Positions 14,430 through 23,405 of a stretch of DNA of 64,000 nt are shown here, in pieces; position 1 is the first letter of the stretch, and each line of letters begins with the position of its first letter. Source of the DNA: an uncultured Selenomonadales bacterium (GTDB lineage Bacteria; Bacillota; Negativicutes; Acidaminococcales; Acidaminococcaceae); contig OMYP01000010.1 in NCBI GenBank assembly GCA_900315345.1, forward strand, positions 1-64,000, given 5' to 3'. Below the pieces are notes generated by a model, which was given only the letters and a program-made list of their open reading frames with translations, was not told the DNA's origin and made no database searches. Position numbers and translations under genes: made by a program.

Positions 14430-15728
14430 ATGGAAACTATCTGGAAACAGGCAGAAACATTAAAAAAAGAAATGGTGGCGCGGCGTCGGAACCTACACGC
14501 CCATCCGGAAACGGGGTGGACGGAATTCCGCACTGCTTCCATGATTATTAAAGAACTGCAGGCGTTAGGCTACGAAGTCCATTTTGGGGCGGAAGTGGTA
14601 AAGGAAGAATCCATGATGGGTCGGCCTTCGGCGGCAGAACTGGAAAGCTATGCACAAAGAGCTGTTGCAGAAGGGGCAGATCCGGAACTGGTGGCCAAGA
14701 TGGCCGGGGGCAAGACCGGCGTGGTAGGCATACTGGACACGGGAAAACCGGGTAAGACGGTTGCTTTCCGTTTTGATATGGACTGTAACGATGTGGAAGA
14801 AGATAAGGGCGAAACTCACCGTCCCGCTGTGGAAGGGTTTTCATCAACCCATGTAAAGGCAATGCATGCCTGCGGTCATGACGGTCATGTGACCATCGGC
14901 CTTGCTACGGCGAAGCTGCTGAAAGAAAATAGGGATTCCCTTCACGGCAAGATCAAACTGATCTTCCAGCCGGCGGAAGAAGGAGTCCGGGGTGCTCTGG
15001 CCATGGCTGACGCCGGCGTAGTTGATGACGTAGATTACCTGTTCGGCGGCCATATCGGCTTTAAATGTACCCAGGCGGATACGCTGGTCACCATGACCGA
15101 CGGGTTCCTTGCCACCACGAAGATGGATGCGGTGTTCCGCGGCGTATCGGCCCATGCGGGCGCGGCGCCGGAAGAAGGGAAGAACGCATTGCTGGCAGCG
15201 GCGCAGGCGGCAATCAGTTTAAGCACGATTTCCCGGCACAGCCAGGGTTCCAGCCGTATTAACGTTGGCGTTCTGAATGCGGGAACGGGCCGGAACGTGG
15301 TACCGGATATTGCTTCGATGAAGATTGAGACCCGGGGCGGTAATACGGAAATCAATGAGTTCATGGTACGGGAAGCACGCCGTATGCTGCAGGCTGCTGC
15401 CGACATGTATGACGTAAAAGTGGAAATTTCCCTGGCAGGGGGTGCTCCCGCCAGCGTGTATGATAAAGAGCTGGCGGAAGAAATTGCCTCGCTGGTCAAT
15501 GAAAAATGCGGGTATGCCCATGTGCTGACCTGGGTGGATATGGGCGGCAGCGAAGACTGCACCTATTTCATGGACCGGGTGCAGAAACATGGCGGCAAAG
15601 CGGCTTACATGATGTACGGTACGCCTATTGCCGCAGGCCATCACAACAGTCATTTCGATTTTGACGAGGAAGTGCTGTGGAAAGCGGCGGCGACTTTGAC
15701 CGAGCTGGCAGTTAAGTACAGCGCGTAA
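14430..15728 (+). CDS. M20 peptidase, AbgA-like (p-aminobenzoyl-glutamate hydrolase subunit A)
   Basis: 432 residues, near the length of E. coli AbgA. The N terminus RRNLHAHPETGWTEFRTAS, then VVKEESMMGRP and RAVAEGADPELVAKMAGG, is characteristic of AbgA rather than of generic M20D hydrolases. Metal ligands are HACGHDGH (around 148-155) and FQPAEEG (around 185); HHNSHFDFDEE supplies the distal site. AbgA acts with AbgB to release glutamate from aryl- or acyl-glutamates. No AbgB-like partner is adjacent; an AllC-like M20 enzyme follows after a terminator. Confidence 0.8.
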   Translation: METIWKQAETLKKEMVARRRNLHAHPETGWTEFRTASMIIKELQALGYEVHFGAEVVKEESMMGRPSAAELESYAQRAVAEGADPELVAKMAGGKTGVVGILDTGKPGKTVAFRFDMDCNDVEEDKGETHRPAVEGFSSTHVKAMHACGHDGHVTIGLATAKLLKENRDSLHGKIKLIFQPAEEGVRGALAMADAGVVDDVDYLFGGHIGFKCTQADTLVTMTDGFLATTKMDAVFRGVSAHAGAAPEEGKNALLAAAQAAISLSTISRHSQGSSRINVGVLNAGTGRNVVPDIASMKIETRGGNTEINEFMVREARRMLQAAADMYDVKVEISLAGGAPASVYDKELAEEIASLVNEKCGYAHVLTWVDMGGSEDCTYFMDRVQKHGGKAAYMMYGTPIAAGHHNSHFDFDEEVLWKAAATLTELAVKYSA

Positions 15729-15736
15729 AAAATCCG

Positions 15737-15782
15737 GCTGTAATTGAAAAATGCTTTATGCATTTTCAATTACAGCTTTTTT
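15737..15782 (+). terminator. intrinsic terminator after the AbgA-like gene
   Basis: A long stem gctgtaattgaaaaatgc with its near-perfect complement, followed by seven Ts. Confidence 0.9.
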
Positions 15783-15841
15783 TAGTAAAATAGATAACAG
15801 AAGAAATCATTATTGTCATTGTAAAGGCAGGGGGATACGAT

Positions 15842-17071
15842 ATGATACCGGTTAACAAACAACGTGTGGCAGACCTGATAGCAGGACTGGCAAAATTCGG
15901 GAAAACCGATGCAGGTATTACAAGGCTGGCTTATACCAGTACGGATAAAGCTGCTCAGATGTGGCTGCTTAAAGAAATCGAATACATGAACCTGGAAGTG
16001 CGGGAGGATGTGCTGGGAAACCTGTTTATCCGTAAACCCGGCCTGGATCCCAACCAGCCGCCGGTTGCCTGCGGATCCCATCTGGATACGGTGATCCACG
16101 GCGGGGCCTACGACGGCATGTGTGGCGTAGTGGGCGCTTTGGAAGCTATCCATATGCTGGAAGACGAGACCCTTCGCCGGAGTATTGAAGTCATTGTGTT
16201 CCGGGCGGAAGAATCCAGCCGGTTCGGCTTTGCTACCATCGGCAGCAAACTGATTACCGGGAAGGCCAGACCGGATAAGTTTGCGGATGCGGCCCGGAAG
16301 GATGATATATCGTTTAAAGAAGCGGTAAAGGAGTGGGGCGGCAATCTGGCGGAATATGAGAAAGCGGTGCTGAAACCGGGCGCTTATAAATGCTTTGCGG
16401 AAATGCATATTGAACAGGGAAAGGTACTGGAGGAGACCGGGCATCAGATCGGTATCGTCCACAATATTGCAGCTCCGACCCGGTTCAAACTGCATATTAA
16501 AGGAATGGCAGACCATTCCGGCGCGACACCTATGGGATTCCGGAAAGACGCCCTGGTCAGTGCCTCGAAAATGGTCTTGGCCATAGAGACGGCAGCCATC
16601 CGGGAAAAGGATCATGGCACAGTAGCCACTGTAGGTATTGTAGAGGTGGATCCGGGTTCTATCAATGTGGTACCGGGCAGGGTTACCCTTTGGGTGGATC
16701 TGCGTGGGGTGGATACGGAAAGCATCGGACGGACTCTGAAAGAGATCCGGCAGGCGGCACAGGGAACCGCCCGGACGGATGGGGTGGAGATTGAAGAGGA
16801 AATGCTGACCTCTGACGCACCCGTTGCGCTGGATGAGAAACTGGCTGCCCAGTCGGAAGCAATCTGTAAAGAGCAGAAAAAATCCTTCCTGCATATGAAC
16901 AGCGGGGCCGGCCACGACGCCATGCACATGCCGGCCATCTGTCCGACGACCATGCTGTTTATTCCCTGCAGGGGCGGTATCAGCCATAATCCGGAAGAGT
17001 ATGCGAAAAATGAAGATATCTGCGCCGGTATCGAAGTGCTGGCTGAGATATTGAAACGGGAAGCGAAATAA
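15842..17071 (+). CDS. M20 Zn-hydrolase, allantoate amidohydrolase / N-carbamoyl-L-amino acid hydrolase family
   Basis: 409 residues, the usual length of the AllC/HyuC/AmaB family. Diagnostic motifs: GSHLDTVIHGGAYDGMCGVVGALE (metal His and Asp), FRAEESSRFG (Glu pair), FAEMHIEQGKVLEE, and GAGHDAMHM near the C terminus. These enzymes cleave ureido or N-carbamoyl groups and release ammonia and CO2. Precise substrate unknown. AllC and AbgA are distinct M20 branches; finding both next to a dicarboxylate-type carrier suggests a local amide/ureide salvage function (inference). Confidence 0.85.
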   Translation: MIPVNKQRVADLIAGLAKFGKTDAGITRLAYTSTDKAAQMWLLKEIEYMNLEVREDVLGNLFIRKPGLDPNQPPVACGSHLDTVIHGGAYDGMCGVVGALEAIHMLEDETLRRSIEVIVFRAEESSRFGFATIGSKLITGKARPDKFADAARKDDISFKEAVKEWGGNLAEYEKAVLKPGAYKCFAEMHIEQGKVLEETGHQIGIVHNIAAPTRFKLHIKGMADHSGATPMGFRKDALVSASKMVLAIETAAIREKDHGTVATVGIVEVDPGSINVVPGRVTLWVDLRGVDTESIGRTLKEIRQAAQGTARTDGVEIEEEMLTSDAPVALDEKLAAQSEAICKEQKKSFLHMNSGAGHDAMHMPAICPTTMLFIPCRGGISHNPEEYAKNEDICAGIEVLAEILKREAK

Positions 17072-17094
17072 CTGGTAATTGTACAGGAGGGCTT

Positions 17095-17598
17095 ATGAAA
17101 AAGAGTATTGCGTGTATCAGTTTTCTGGCAGCCATGCTGGCTTTCTTTTCCACAGCCTTTGCGGATATACCGGATCCCTACGGAAGACCCCGTCCCCATA
17201 TTGTGCGGCCGGGAATAGAGTCCCGTTTAATAAGGGCCATTTCATTTCATGTGGTTAACGGGAAATCGGACAACTCGTTTATCCTGAAGGTGACTTTGCC
17301 GGGACCCTGCGACTGGCATTTTACGGTTTACGATAACAATAAAAACGAGCAGTTTGTTTCGGATATATTCAGCAATGAAGATTTTAATAAAGAAACGGAT
17401 GAAAAGGAGTTTGTATTATCTCTGCCGGAAAATGCGGAAGGCCTTGAGTATGAGATTAAAGCTGACTTTACCATGTATACGTATACGGAAACCCGTTATG
17501 GCCCCAAGCTGTACAATAAAAAGGGAAATCGATACGGGCAGAGAAAAATGTTTGTACTGAAATGGGAAGACGGCAGGTACGCGCTGGTAAAGCGGTGA
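17095..17598 (+). CDS. secreted protein of unknown function
   Basis: 167 residues with a clear signal peptide (MKKSIACISFLAAMLAFFSTAFA, cleavage after about residue 23). The mature part is mostly beta-strand-like, with TYTETRYGPKLYNKKGNRYGQRK and KMFVLKWEDGRYALVKR near the end. AGGAGG lies 8 bases before the start, and it follows the AllC-like gene by 23 bases, so it may be co-transcribed. No family recognised. Confidence 0.65.
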   Translation: MKKSIACISFLAAMLAFFSTAFADIPDPYGRPRPHIVRPGIESRLIRAISFHVVNGKSDNSFILKVTLPGPCDWHFTVYDNNKNEQFVSDIFSNEDFNKETDEKEFVLSLPENAEGLEYEIKADFTMYTYTETRYGPKLYNKKGNRYGQRKMFVLKWEDGRYALVKR

Positions 17599-17629
17599 TT
17601 CCTTAACAGTGCATCCCTGCAGATTATAA

Positions 17630-17786
17630 GGAACCGCTGATTAATTCATCTGCACGCTTGTCGGTGTGTTTTGTGAATGGCTGCGTCAATATCTCTTGAC
17701 GCAGCACCGCTGCGCCTTCGAGCCACTTCCTTGCCATTCGCAAAACGCCCTCGGCAATCGCACAAACTTATTTAATCAGCTGTTCC
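17630..17786. mobile_element. MITE-like element with terminal inverted repeats
   Basis: 157-bp non-coding element. Left end ggaaccgctgattaatt, right end atttaatcagctgttcc: inverted with two mismatches over 17 bp. ATAA flanks both sides as a possible target duplication. A perfect internal hairpin (gctgcgtcaa / ttgacgcagc) lies inside. A second, internally deleted copy is at 27639-27726. The right end abuts the ribosome-binding site of the next gene. Confidence 0.7.
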
Positions 17787-17804
17787 ATAAAGCGGAGGAA
17801 TGTC

Positions 17805-18872
17805 TTGTTAGTTCTGTTTACGGTACTTCATTTCCTGGTGGATGGCATATGCGGCGCAGTGCTGGCAGAATATGCCGTACAGGAACCGTTTCTGGAGCCA
17901 ATCGTATATTATTTCGGGCTGTATAACGCATTTGCCTTTGGCACCCAGTGGCTTACCGGTTGCCTCTTTGACCGGAAAAGCTCATGGCTTGGCGGCAGTT
18001 TCTTGTTTGCTGCGGCGGCCCTGGCCGCCGGAAGTGTTCCCGCATTGGGGATTGGGCAGCAGGCTGTACTGCTGGGTATAGGCAACAGTATATTCCATGT
18101 TGCGGCCGGAAGCCTGGTGTTGCAGCGTTATACCACATATAAAGAGCTGGGAATCTTTGTTTCCAGCGGGGCCATCGGACTGGCTCTGGGATTGAACTGT
18201 CTGATAGGGCCGTATCCTTTTTTGCTTGCCTGTATTGTATTATCGGCTGTTGTTACCTGGCGCCTGTGCCGGACCGATTCGGAATATACCGGTTTCATCG
18301 TCGGAAAAAGTAATGCCGGTGGTTCTTTCGCAGGGTGCGGGAACACCAGAGCAAAAAGCGGACCGTTGCCTGAAGATGTTATGACCGTTGATGCCCCGCT
18401 GTCGCTGGCTGCGGCAGTCAGCCTTGTTCTGTTGCTGGGCTGTATTGTACTCCGGGGGTTGGGAAGCGGGAACACTTTTAGTTCGTATGTGATGCTGTTC
18501 CCCTGTGTCTTTGCGGCGGGCAAAGCCCTGGGGGGAGTTCTCTGCGACAGGGCCGGTTATAAAAACACTATTTTAATAATTTTTCTGCTATGCTTCGTGG
18601 CGTTGCAACTCTCGGGCCTGGTTGCCTCAGTACTTTTGGTGCTGGCGTTTAACATGACCATGCCCCTTACATTGCGACTGGCCCACTGGTGTAATCCCCG
18701 GTATCCGGGCATGATGTTCGGGCTGGCGGCAGGCTGCCTGCTGCCGGGAGTCTATTTCCACGGCTTTTCCATTGCGCCCCAGGCTATGGCAGTGCTCCAG
18801 TTCCTTTGCCTTGCGGCTGCCGGGTACTTGTTGCGGAAGCGGATGGGAATGCTTTCGAAAGTAGAGGATTGA
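17805..18872 (+). CDS. MFS-like multi-pass membrane protein
   Basis: 355 residues starting at TTG 17805, with GGAGG 7 bases upstream. It has ten or more hydrophobic helices with glycine-rich turns, and motif-like pieces such as LTGCLFDRKSSW and LGGVLCDRAGYKN that resemble the MFS loop 2-3 signature in each half, with a hydrophilic linker between (around 165-195). It is short for an MFS carrier. Substrate unknown. It reads directly into the next membrane gene (TGAGATG). Confidence 0.6.
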   Translation: MLVLFTVLHFLVDGICGAVLAEYAVQEPFLEPIVYYFGLYNAFAFGTQWLTGCLFDRKSSWLGGSFLFAAAALAAGSVPALGIGQQAVLLGIGNSIFHVAAGSLVLQRYTTYKELGIFVSSGAIGLALGLNCLIGPYPFLLACIVLSAVVTWRLCRTDSEYTGFIVGKSNAGGSFAGCGNTRAKSGPLPEDVMTVDAPLSLAAAVSLVLLLGCIVLRGLGSGNTFSSYVMLFPCVFAAGKALGGVLCDRAGYKNTILIIFLLCFVALQLSGLVASVLLVLAFNMTMPLTLRLAHWCNPRYPGMMFGLAAGCLLPGVYFHGFSIAPQAMAVLQFLCLAAAGYLLRKRMGMLSKVED

Positions 18873-18873
18873 G

Positions 18874-19269
18874 ATGCTTTTTGACGCAGCGATCATATCG
18901 CCTGTTTTTCCGGGCCAGGAATTTTTATATGATTTTGTAGGACTGGACAGTGACCTGCTGACGCTGGCAATCTGGACCATCCTTATTGAAGTGCCGCTGT
19001 TTTATTTTTGCGGGTACCGGGAAAAAAGACAGCTGTTGTATTTTGCAGGCGTGAACCTTGTAAGTAACTTACTGCTGAACGGTTTTTTGGAAACCGTGGA
19101 CGATTCTTACGAACTGGCAGTACTGGCAGGGGAAGTTGCCGTTGTACTGCTGGAATTCTGCCTCTGCTGCTATTTTGTCAAAGAAAACCGGAAAAAACTG
19201 TTTAAGACTGTGGTGTTGACGAATATAGTCAGTTGTCTGGCGGGAATCGTATATTTTTATCTTTTCTAA
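18874..19269 (+). CDS. small multi-pass membrane protein
   Basis: 131 residues, beginning 1 base after the stop of the MFS-like gene, so probably translationally coupled to it. It has about four hydrophobic segments (LAIWTILIEVPLFYF, LLYFAGVNLVSNLLL, ELAVLAGEVAVVLLEF, VLTNIVSCLAGIVYFY). No family recognised. Coupling suggests a shared function with the upstream transporter-like protein. Confidence 0.6.
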   Translation: MLFDAAIISPVFPGQEFLYDFVGLDSDLLTLAIWTILIEVPLFYFCGYREKRQLLYFAGVNLVSNLLLNGFLETVDDSYELAVLAGEVAVVLLEFCLCCYFVKENRKKLFKTVVLTNIVSCLAGIVYFYLF

Positions 19270-19398
19270 TAGGGATGCCGTTACGCATGCACCCTTTGCG
19301 TTCCGGTAAGTTGTTTTTTTCTGTGAACTGGCAGTGAGAAGAAGAAGGGGCGTCTGTGTTTCGATAGTTCAGATCATATTGAATTTGTGGAGTCGTTA

Positions 19399-20619
19399 AT
19401 GAATTCAGTCATTTCTTCCGACATTTCCTATATTGCTGTATTCCTCCAGGGGCTGTTCAGCTTCTTTTCCCCCTGCGTGTTGCCGCTGCTTCCTGTTTAT
19501 CTGGGCTACCTGTCCGGGGGGACAGGGGATCGGATGGCCGATGGGACGCTGCGCTTTGAACAGGGGAAAATTTTGCGGAATACGATCTGCTTTGTTATCG
19601 GGATCAGCGCCGCGTTTTTTATGCTGGGAATGGGAGCTTCTGTTGCCGGCAGTTTCCTGGTTGGGCAGCAGCATGTGATTACGTGCGTAGGCGGTGGAAT
19701 CATGATCCTGTTCGGCCTGTACCAGCTTGGGCTTTTGGGCCGGTGGGAGTTTCTGGCGAAAGAACGGAGACTTCCTTTCTCACCGGGAACTATGGCAGCA
19801 TCTCCTTTTATGGCGCTGTTACTGGGTTTTGTATTCAGTTTTGCCTGGACGCCCTGCGTGGGGCCCATGCTGGGCAGTGTTTTGATCTTGGCTGCGGCGG
19901 AACCGGGGAAAGGTATGGTGATGATCATGTTTTATACTCTGGGATTTGTAATTCCCTTTATTTTACTGGGGCTTTTTTCGGGAACAGTGCTTGGCTTGTT
20001 GAAACGGCATTCAAACATTATGAAATATACGGTGAAAGCCGGCGGGGTCCTTATGATCCTGCTGGGCCTGCTTCTTTGCAGCGGGCAGCTGCAGGCTGGA
20101 GGCGAAGCTGCATCCCGGAATCCTGCCGGAGAAACAGATGCGGCGCAGAATGCGCAACGGGCTGCCGAAACGAATCATAAGGTGGCTGCTGTTCCTTTTG
20201 AGTTGAAAGATCAGTACGGCAAAACCCATACTCTTTCTGAATATAAAGGCAAGGTTATCTTCCTGAACTTCTGGGCTACCTGGTGCCCGCCCTGCCGGGC
20301 GGAAATGCCGGACATCCAGAAACTGTATGAGCGCTCGCCGAAGGAAGGGGAGGGCGCGGTTATCGTGCTGGGGGTAGCTTCCCCGAAACTGGGAAATGAA
20401 AAGGATGAGGCGGGGATCAAAGCCTTCATGGACAAGAACGGATACACGTACCCTGTCCTGATGGATGCCAGAGGGGAACTGTTCAGCGCTTACGGGATAC
20501 GGGCCATTCCCACCACCTTCATGATTGACCGGGAAGGGAATGTGTACGGCCGTGTACAGGGCGCCCTCTCCGGAGAGAATATAGATAAAGTTGTGAAGCA
20601 GACTCTGGAAAGTAAATAA
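19399..20619 (+). CDS. CcdA-thioredoxin (TlpA/ResA-like) fusion, thiol-redox transporter
   Basis: About 406 residues from ATG 19399 (weak GGAG upstream; a GTG at 19387 is the alternative). Residues 1-240 are a CcdA/DsbD-like six-helix domain with the two redox cysteines in FFSPCVLPLLPVYLGYL and AWTPCVGPMLG. A linker follows, then a TlpA/ResA thioredoxin domain with active site NFWATWCPPCRAEMP and cis-Pro loop IRAIPTTFMID. It carries electrons across the inner membrane to keep extracytoplasmic thiols reduced, for example in cytochrome c or metalloprotein maturation. Fusion of the two partners is known in anaerobes. Confidence 0.9.
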   Translation: MNSVISSDISYIAVFLQGLFSFFSPCVLPLLPVYLGYLSGGTGDRMADGTLRFEQGKILRNTICFVIGISAAFFMLGMGASVAGSFLVGQQHVITCVGGGIMILFGLYQLGLLGRWEFLAKERRLPFSPGTMAASPFMALLLGFVFSFAWTPCVGPMLGSVLILAAAEPGKGMVMIMFYTLGFVIPFILLGLFSGTVLGLLKRHSNIMKYTVKAGGVLMILLGLLLCSGQLQAGGEAASRNPAGETDAAQNAQRAAETNHKVAAVPFELKDQYGKTHTLSEYKGKVIFLNFWATWCPPCRAEMPDIQKLYERSPKEGEGAVIVLGVASPKLGNEKDEAGIKAFMDKNGYTYPVLMDARGELFSAYGIRAIPTTFMIDREGNVYGRVQGALSGENIDKVVKQTLESK

Positions 20620-20956
20620 AAATTAAAAATTCAAGTGGTTGTCTGACTGGATGGGAGCATATCACATCACGGCGCTCTGTGTTTGCAGGGCGCTTTTTTA
20701 TTTATAAACCTAAAAAAATCCGCAAAAGTATTACATGTGAAACACAATTGCACCAAAAATTTTCAAATTTTAGAAAAAATTTCAATTTTTGTGTAAAATA
20801 AATTGTTTTATGATAATATATTTTTAATATGCTGTCAGTATTTTGCAAAATTACTGAACGGTACAGGAACTGGCCTGATTTATTTACAGGCCGGAGTGTT
20901 TTTCACATTTTTTTTTCGTTTGCGAAATCTGAGTTGAAATGAGGGAGAAACAGAAC
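20620..20956. other. ilvB upstream region with terminator and a leader hairpin
   Basis: Contains the ccdA terminator, very AT-rich DNA with a possible promoter (ttgtgt then gataat near 20790-20815), and a hairpin ggcctg-9-caggcc at 20872-20892 followed after six bases by T-runs. The hairpin could be an attenuator for ilvBN. I did not find a T-box specifier or a branched-chain leader peptide. Confidence 0.4.
20672..20701 (+). terminator. intrinsic terminator after the CcdA-thioredoxin gene
   Basis: An 8-bp stem gcgctctg / cagggcgc (one G-U pair), then T7. Confidence 0.8.
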
Positions 20957-22588
20957 ATGAACGGAGCAGACGCAATTGTAAAGTGTCTTGAGATGGAAAA
21001 GGTGGAATACGTATTCGGGTATCCGGGGGTTGCTATCTGTCCTTTTTATGACAGCATCCTGAATGCGGATATCAAAACAATACTGGTCCGCCACGAACAG
21101 CATGCCGCCCATGCGGCCAGCGGTTATGCCCGTCTGACAGGAAAGGTCGGCGTGGTAGCGGTTACCAGCGGCCCCGGTGCTACCAATGTAATCACCGGCA
21201 TTGCTACGGCTTACGCCGACAGTATCCCGCTGGTGGTCATCACCGGTCAGGTGGACAGCCGCCTTATGGGCAGTGACGTATTCCAGGAAGCGGATATTTC
21301 CGGCGCCTGCGAATCGTTTGTAAAATACAGTTACATCGTACGGAAGGCGGAAGATGTGCCCCGCATTGTGAAAGAAGCATTTTATATTTCCAACAGCGGG
21401 CGGAAGGGGCCGGTGCTTATCGACTTCCCCATTGATATACAAAACCAGAAGATCAGTAAATTCGAATATCCGGAAACCATTTCCATGCGCTCTTACAAAC
21501 CTACGGTGAAAGGGCATGCCAAACAGATCGACAAGGTTATACGGGAACTGAAAAAAGCCAAACGCCCCCTGATCTGTACCGGCGGCGGCGCCCACCTCAG
21601 CGGTGCGGTGCCTGTTATCCGGGCATTTGCCGAGAAACATAATATTCCTGTAGTTTCCACCATGATGGGATTAGGCACCATGCCGTCGGAACATCCTCTG
21701 TTTTTCGGCATGGTAGGAAACAACGGGCAGGCTTACGGCAACCGGGCTATGAACCAGGCAGACATGATTTTGCTGGCCGGCGCCCGGGTAGCAGACCGGT
21801 CCATTGCCCGTCCCAATGAGATAGAAGATAACAAGATACTGGTCCACATTGATGTGGATCCGGCGGAAATCGGCAAGAACGCCGGCCCGTCCATCCCTCT
21901 GGTTGGCGACCTGAAGAACGTCTTTGACGAACTGAGCAGTGAAGAATTTACTGCCAATACTAAGGAATGGCTGGTTACGCTGGCTGAATTCCGCAAGGAT
22001 GCGGAAAAAGACAAGAAAATAAAAGCTGACCTGGTCATTACGCCGGGAACAGTGGATCCAACCCACTTTATCCATGCCCTGTCTGACGCCATGGAAAGTA
22101 ACGGGATCTATGTGGCGGACGTAGGCCAGAACCAGTTGTGGAGCTGCGCAAACTGCATCATCCGGGACGGTCGTTTCTTCACTACCGGCGGTATGGGCTG
22201 CATGGGATATTCTGTTCCGGCAGCTATGGGCGCCAAAATTGCAGAGCCGGACCGGCAGGTGGTGGCGGTCTGCGGCGACGGCGCTTTCCAGATGTGTATG
22301 ATGGAGCTGGGGACCATGCGCCAGTACAAGGTACCGGTAAAAATCGCGGTTATCCGCAACAACGTGCTGGGGCTGGTGCGGCAGTATCAGCACTTTACCT
22401 ATAAAGACAGATTTTCTGTCATCGACCTTTCCGGCAGCCCGGACCTGGAATCCATCGCGGCAGCCTATGGTATGAAGTTCCTTCATCTGAATGATGAAGA
22501 AAAGATGGGGGATACTATCAAAGAATTCCTGAAAAATGACGAATCGGTGCTGTTGCAGTGTGATGTGGATCCGAATGAGGTGGCTTAA
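20957..22588 (+). CDS. ilvB: acetolactate synthase large (catalytic) subunit
   Basis: 543 residues from ATG 20957 (GAGGGAG upstream). A ThDP-dependent enzyme condensing two pyruvates, or pyruvate and 2-oxobutyrate, in valine/isoleucine synthesis. It has the catalytic Glu in VRHEQHAAHAASGYAR (around 50), VAVTSGPGATN, and the ThDP-binding block starting at GDGAFQM (around 440), then NNVLGLVRQ. ilvN follows with 1 base between the genes. ilvC and ilvD are not in the window. Confidence 0.9.
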   Translation: MNGADAIVKCLEMEKVEYVFGYPGVAICPFYDSILNADIKTILVRHEQHAAHAASGYARLTGKVGVVAVTSGPGATNVITGIATAYADSIPLVVITGQVDSRLMGSDVFQEADISGACESFVKYSYIVRKAEDVPRIVKEAFYISNSGRKGPVLIDFPIDIQNQKISKFEYPETISMRSYKPTVKGHAKQIDKVIRELKKAKRPLICTGGGAHLSGAVPVIRAFAEKHNIPVVSTMMGLGTMPSEHPLFFGMVGNNGQAYGNRAMNQADMILLAGARVADRSIARPNEIEDNKILVHIDVDPAEIGKNAGPSIPLVGDLKNVFDELSSEEFTANTKEWLVTLAEFRKDAEKDKKIKADLVITPGTVDPTHFIHALSDAMESNGIYVADVGQNQLWSCANCIIRDGRFFTTGGMGCMGYSVPAAMGAKIAEPDRQVVAVCGDGAFQMCMMELGTMRQYKVPVKIAVIRNNVLGLVRQYQHFTYKDRFSVIDLSGSPDLESIAAAYGMKFLHLNDEEKMGDTIKEFLKNDESVLLQCDVDPNEVA

Positions 22589-22589
22589 G

Positions 22590-23072
22590 ATGAAACGAAT
22601 TTATAATGTTTTAGTACAAAACCAGTCCGGCGTGCTCTGTAAGGTTTCCGGTTTGTTCTGGAGACGCTGTTTCAATATTGATTCCCTGGCCGTTGGCGAA
22701 ACGGAAGACACTGCAGTATCCAACATGACTATCGTAAGTACCGGAGACGAGCATACTCAGGAACAGATTGAAAAACAGCTGAATAAAAAGCTGGACGTTA
22801 TTAAAGTAAAGACCTTTGATGAAAAGGAAGCGGTGTGCAGGGAGCTGATGCTGATCAAAGTGAAATATAACCGGGAGAACCGGCGGGACATCATCGACAA
22901 CTGCTCCGTCATGAACGCCACCATTATCGACATGGCTAATAATATGATGACGATCCAGATCTGTGATACCCCGGAAAGGGCCCAGATATTCCTGGAGAAC
23001 ATCAACCATATTAAGATTGTGGAGATCACCCGGTCCGGGACGGTGGCCCTGACAAAATGTAAAGAAGGATAA
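22590..23072 (+). CDS. ilvN: acetolactate synthase small (regulatory) subunit
   Basis: 160 residues, the normal length. ATG 22590 is chosen because it begins the ACT domain (MKRIYNVLVQNQSGVLCKVSGLFWRRCFNIDSLAVG), and GAGGTGG within the end of ilvB serves as ribosome-binding site. The ACT domain binds valine for feedback inhibition. The C-terminal half (VMNATIIDMANNMMTIQICDTPERA) matches the ALS_ss_C domain. The ilvB-ilvN overlap-type spacing implies coupled translation. Confidence 0.9.
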   Translation: MKRIYNVLVQNQSGVLCKVSGLFWRRCFNIDSLAVGETEDTAVSNMTIVSTGDEHTQEQIEKQLNKKLDVIKVKTFDEKEAVCRELMLIKVKYNRENRRDIIDNCSVMNATIIDMANNMMTIQICDTPERAQIFLENINHIKIVEITRSGTVALTKCKEG

Positions 23073-23405
23073 AGCAGGGATATTGTTTGCCTGATTCCTG
23101 AATCTGTGCGGATCTGTTATTGCAGTTTTGTAATGGCAGGTCCGTGTTTCATGTGTACAGCAATCAGTTTGACTAAGGAAATACAGAGGATTTGCCCGAC
23201 AATTTTTTCCTGTTGGCAAATTGCAAAAAAAATCAACAGATGCTGTGTTTTTTAGCGGGAATTATGGTACAATATCTAGAAGAGTAAAAATGGAAAGAGC
23301 TATCGGTTATGTTTGCTGAAAAGAGAATCGGCGTTCTGCTATTTTTATTCATAACTATTTTTCTTAGCTGCTGTTATTTTAAATTTGCTTCAGGGGAGAG
23401 AGACT
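23073..23405. other. carB leader region
   Basis: Holds an imperfect hairpin near 23190-23220 (atttgcccgaca / tgttggcaaat) and an extended -10 promoter TGGTACAAT at 23264-23272. The transcript start would lie about 125 bases before carB. No PyrR-type attenuator is obvious. Confidence 0.4.

Noticed and set aside
20872..20892. T-box or leader-peptide attenuator for ilvBN
   Set aside because: Only one short hairpin is present; no T-box consensus, specifier loop or run of Ile/Val/Leu codons was found.
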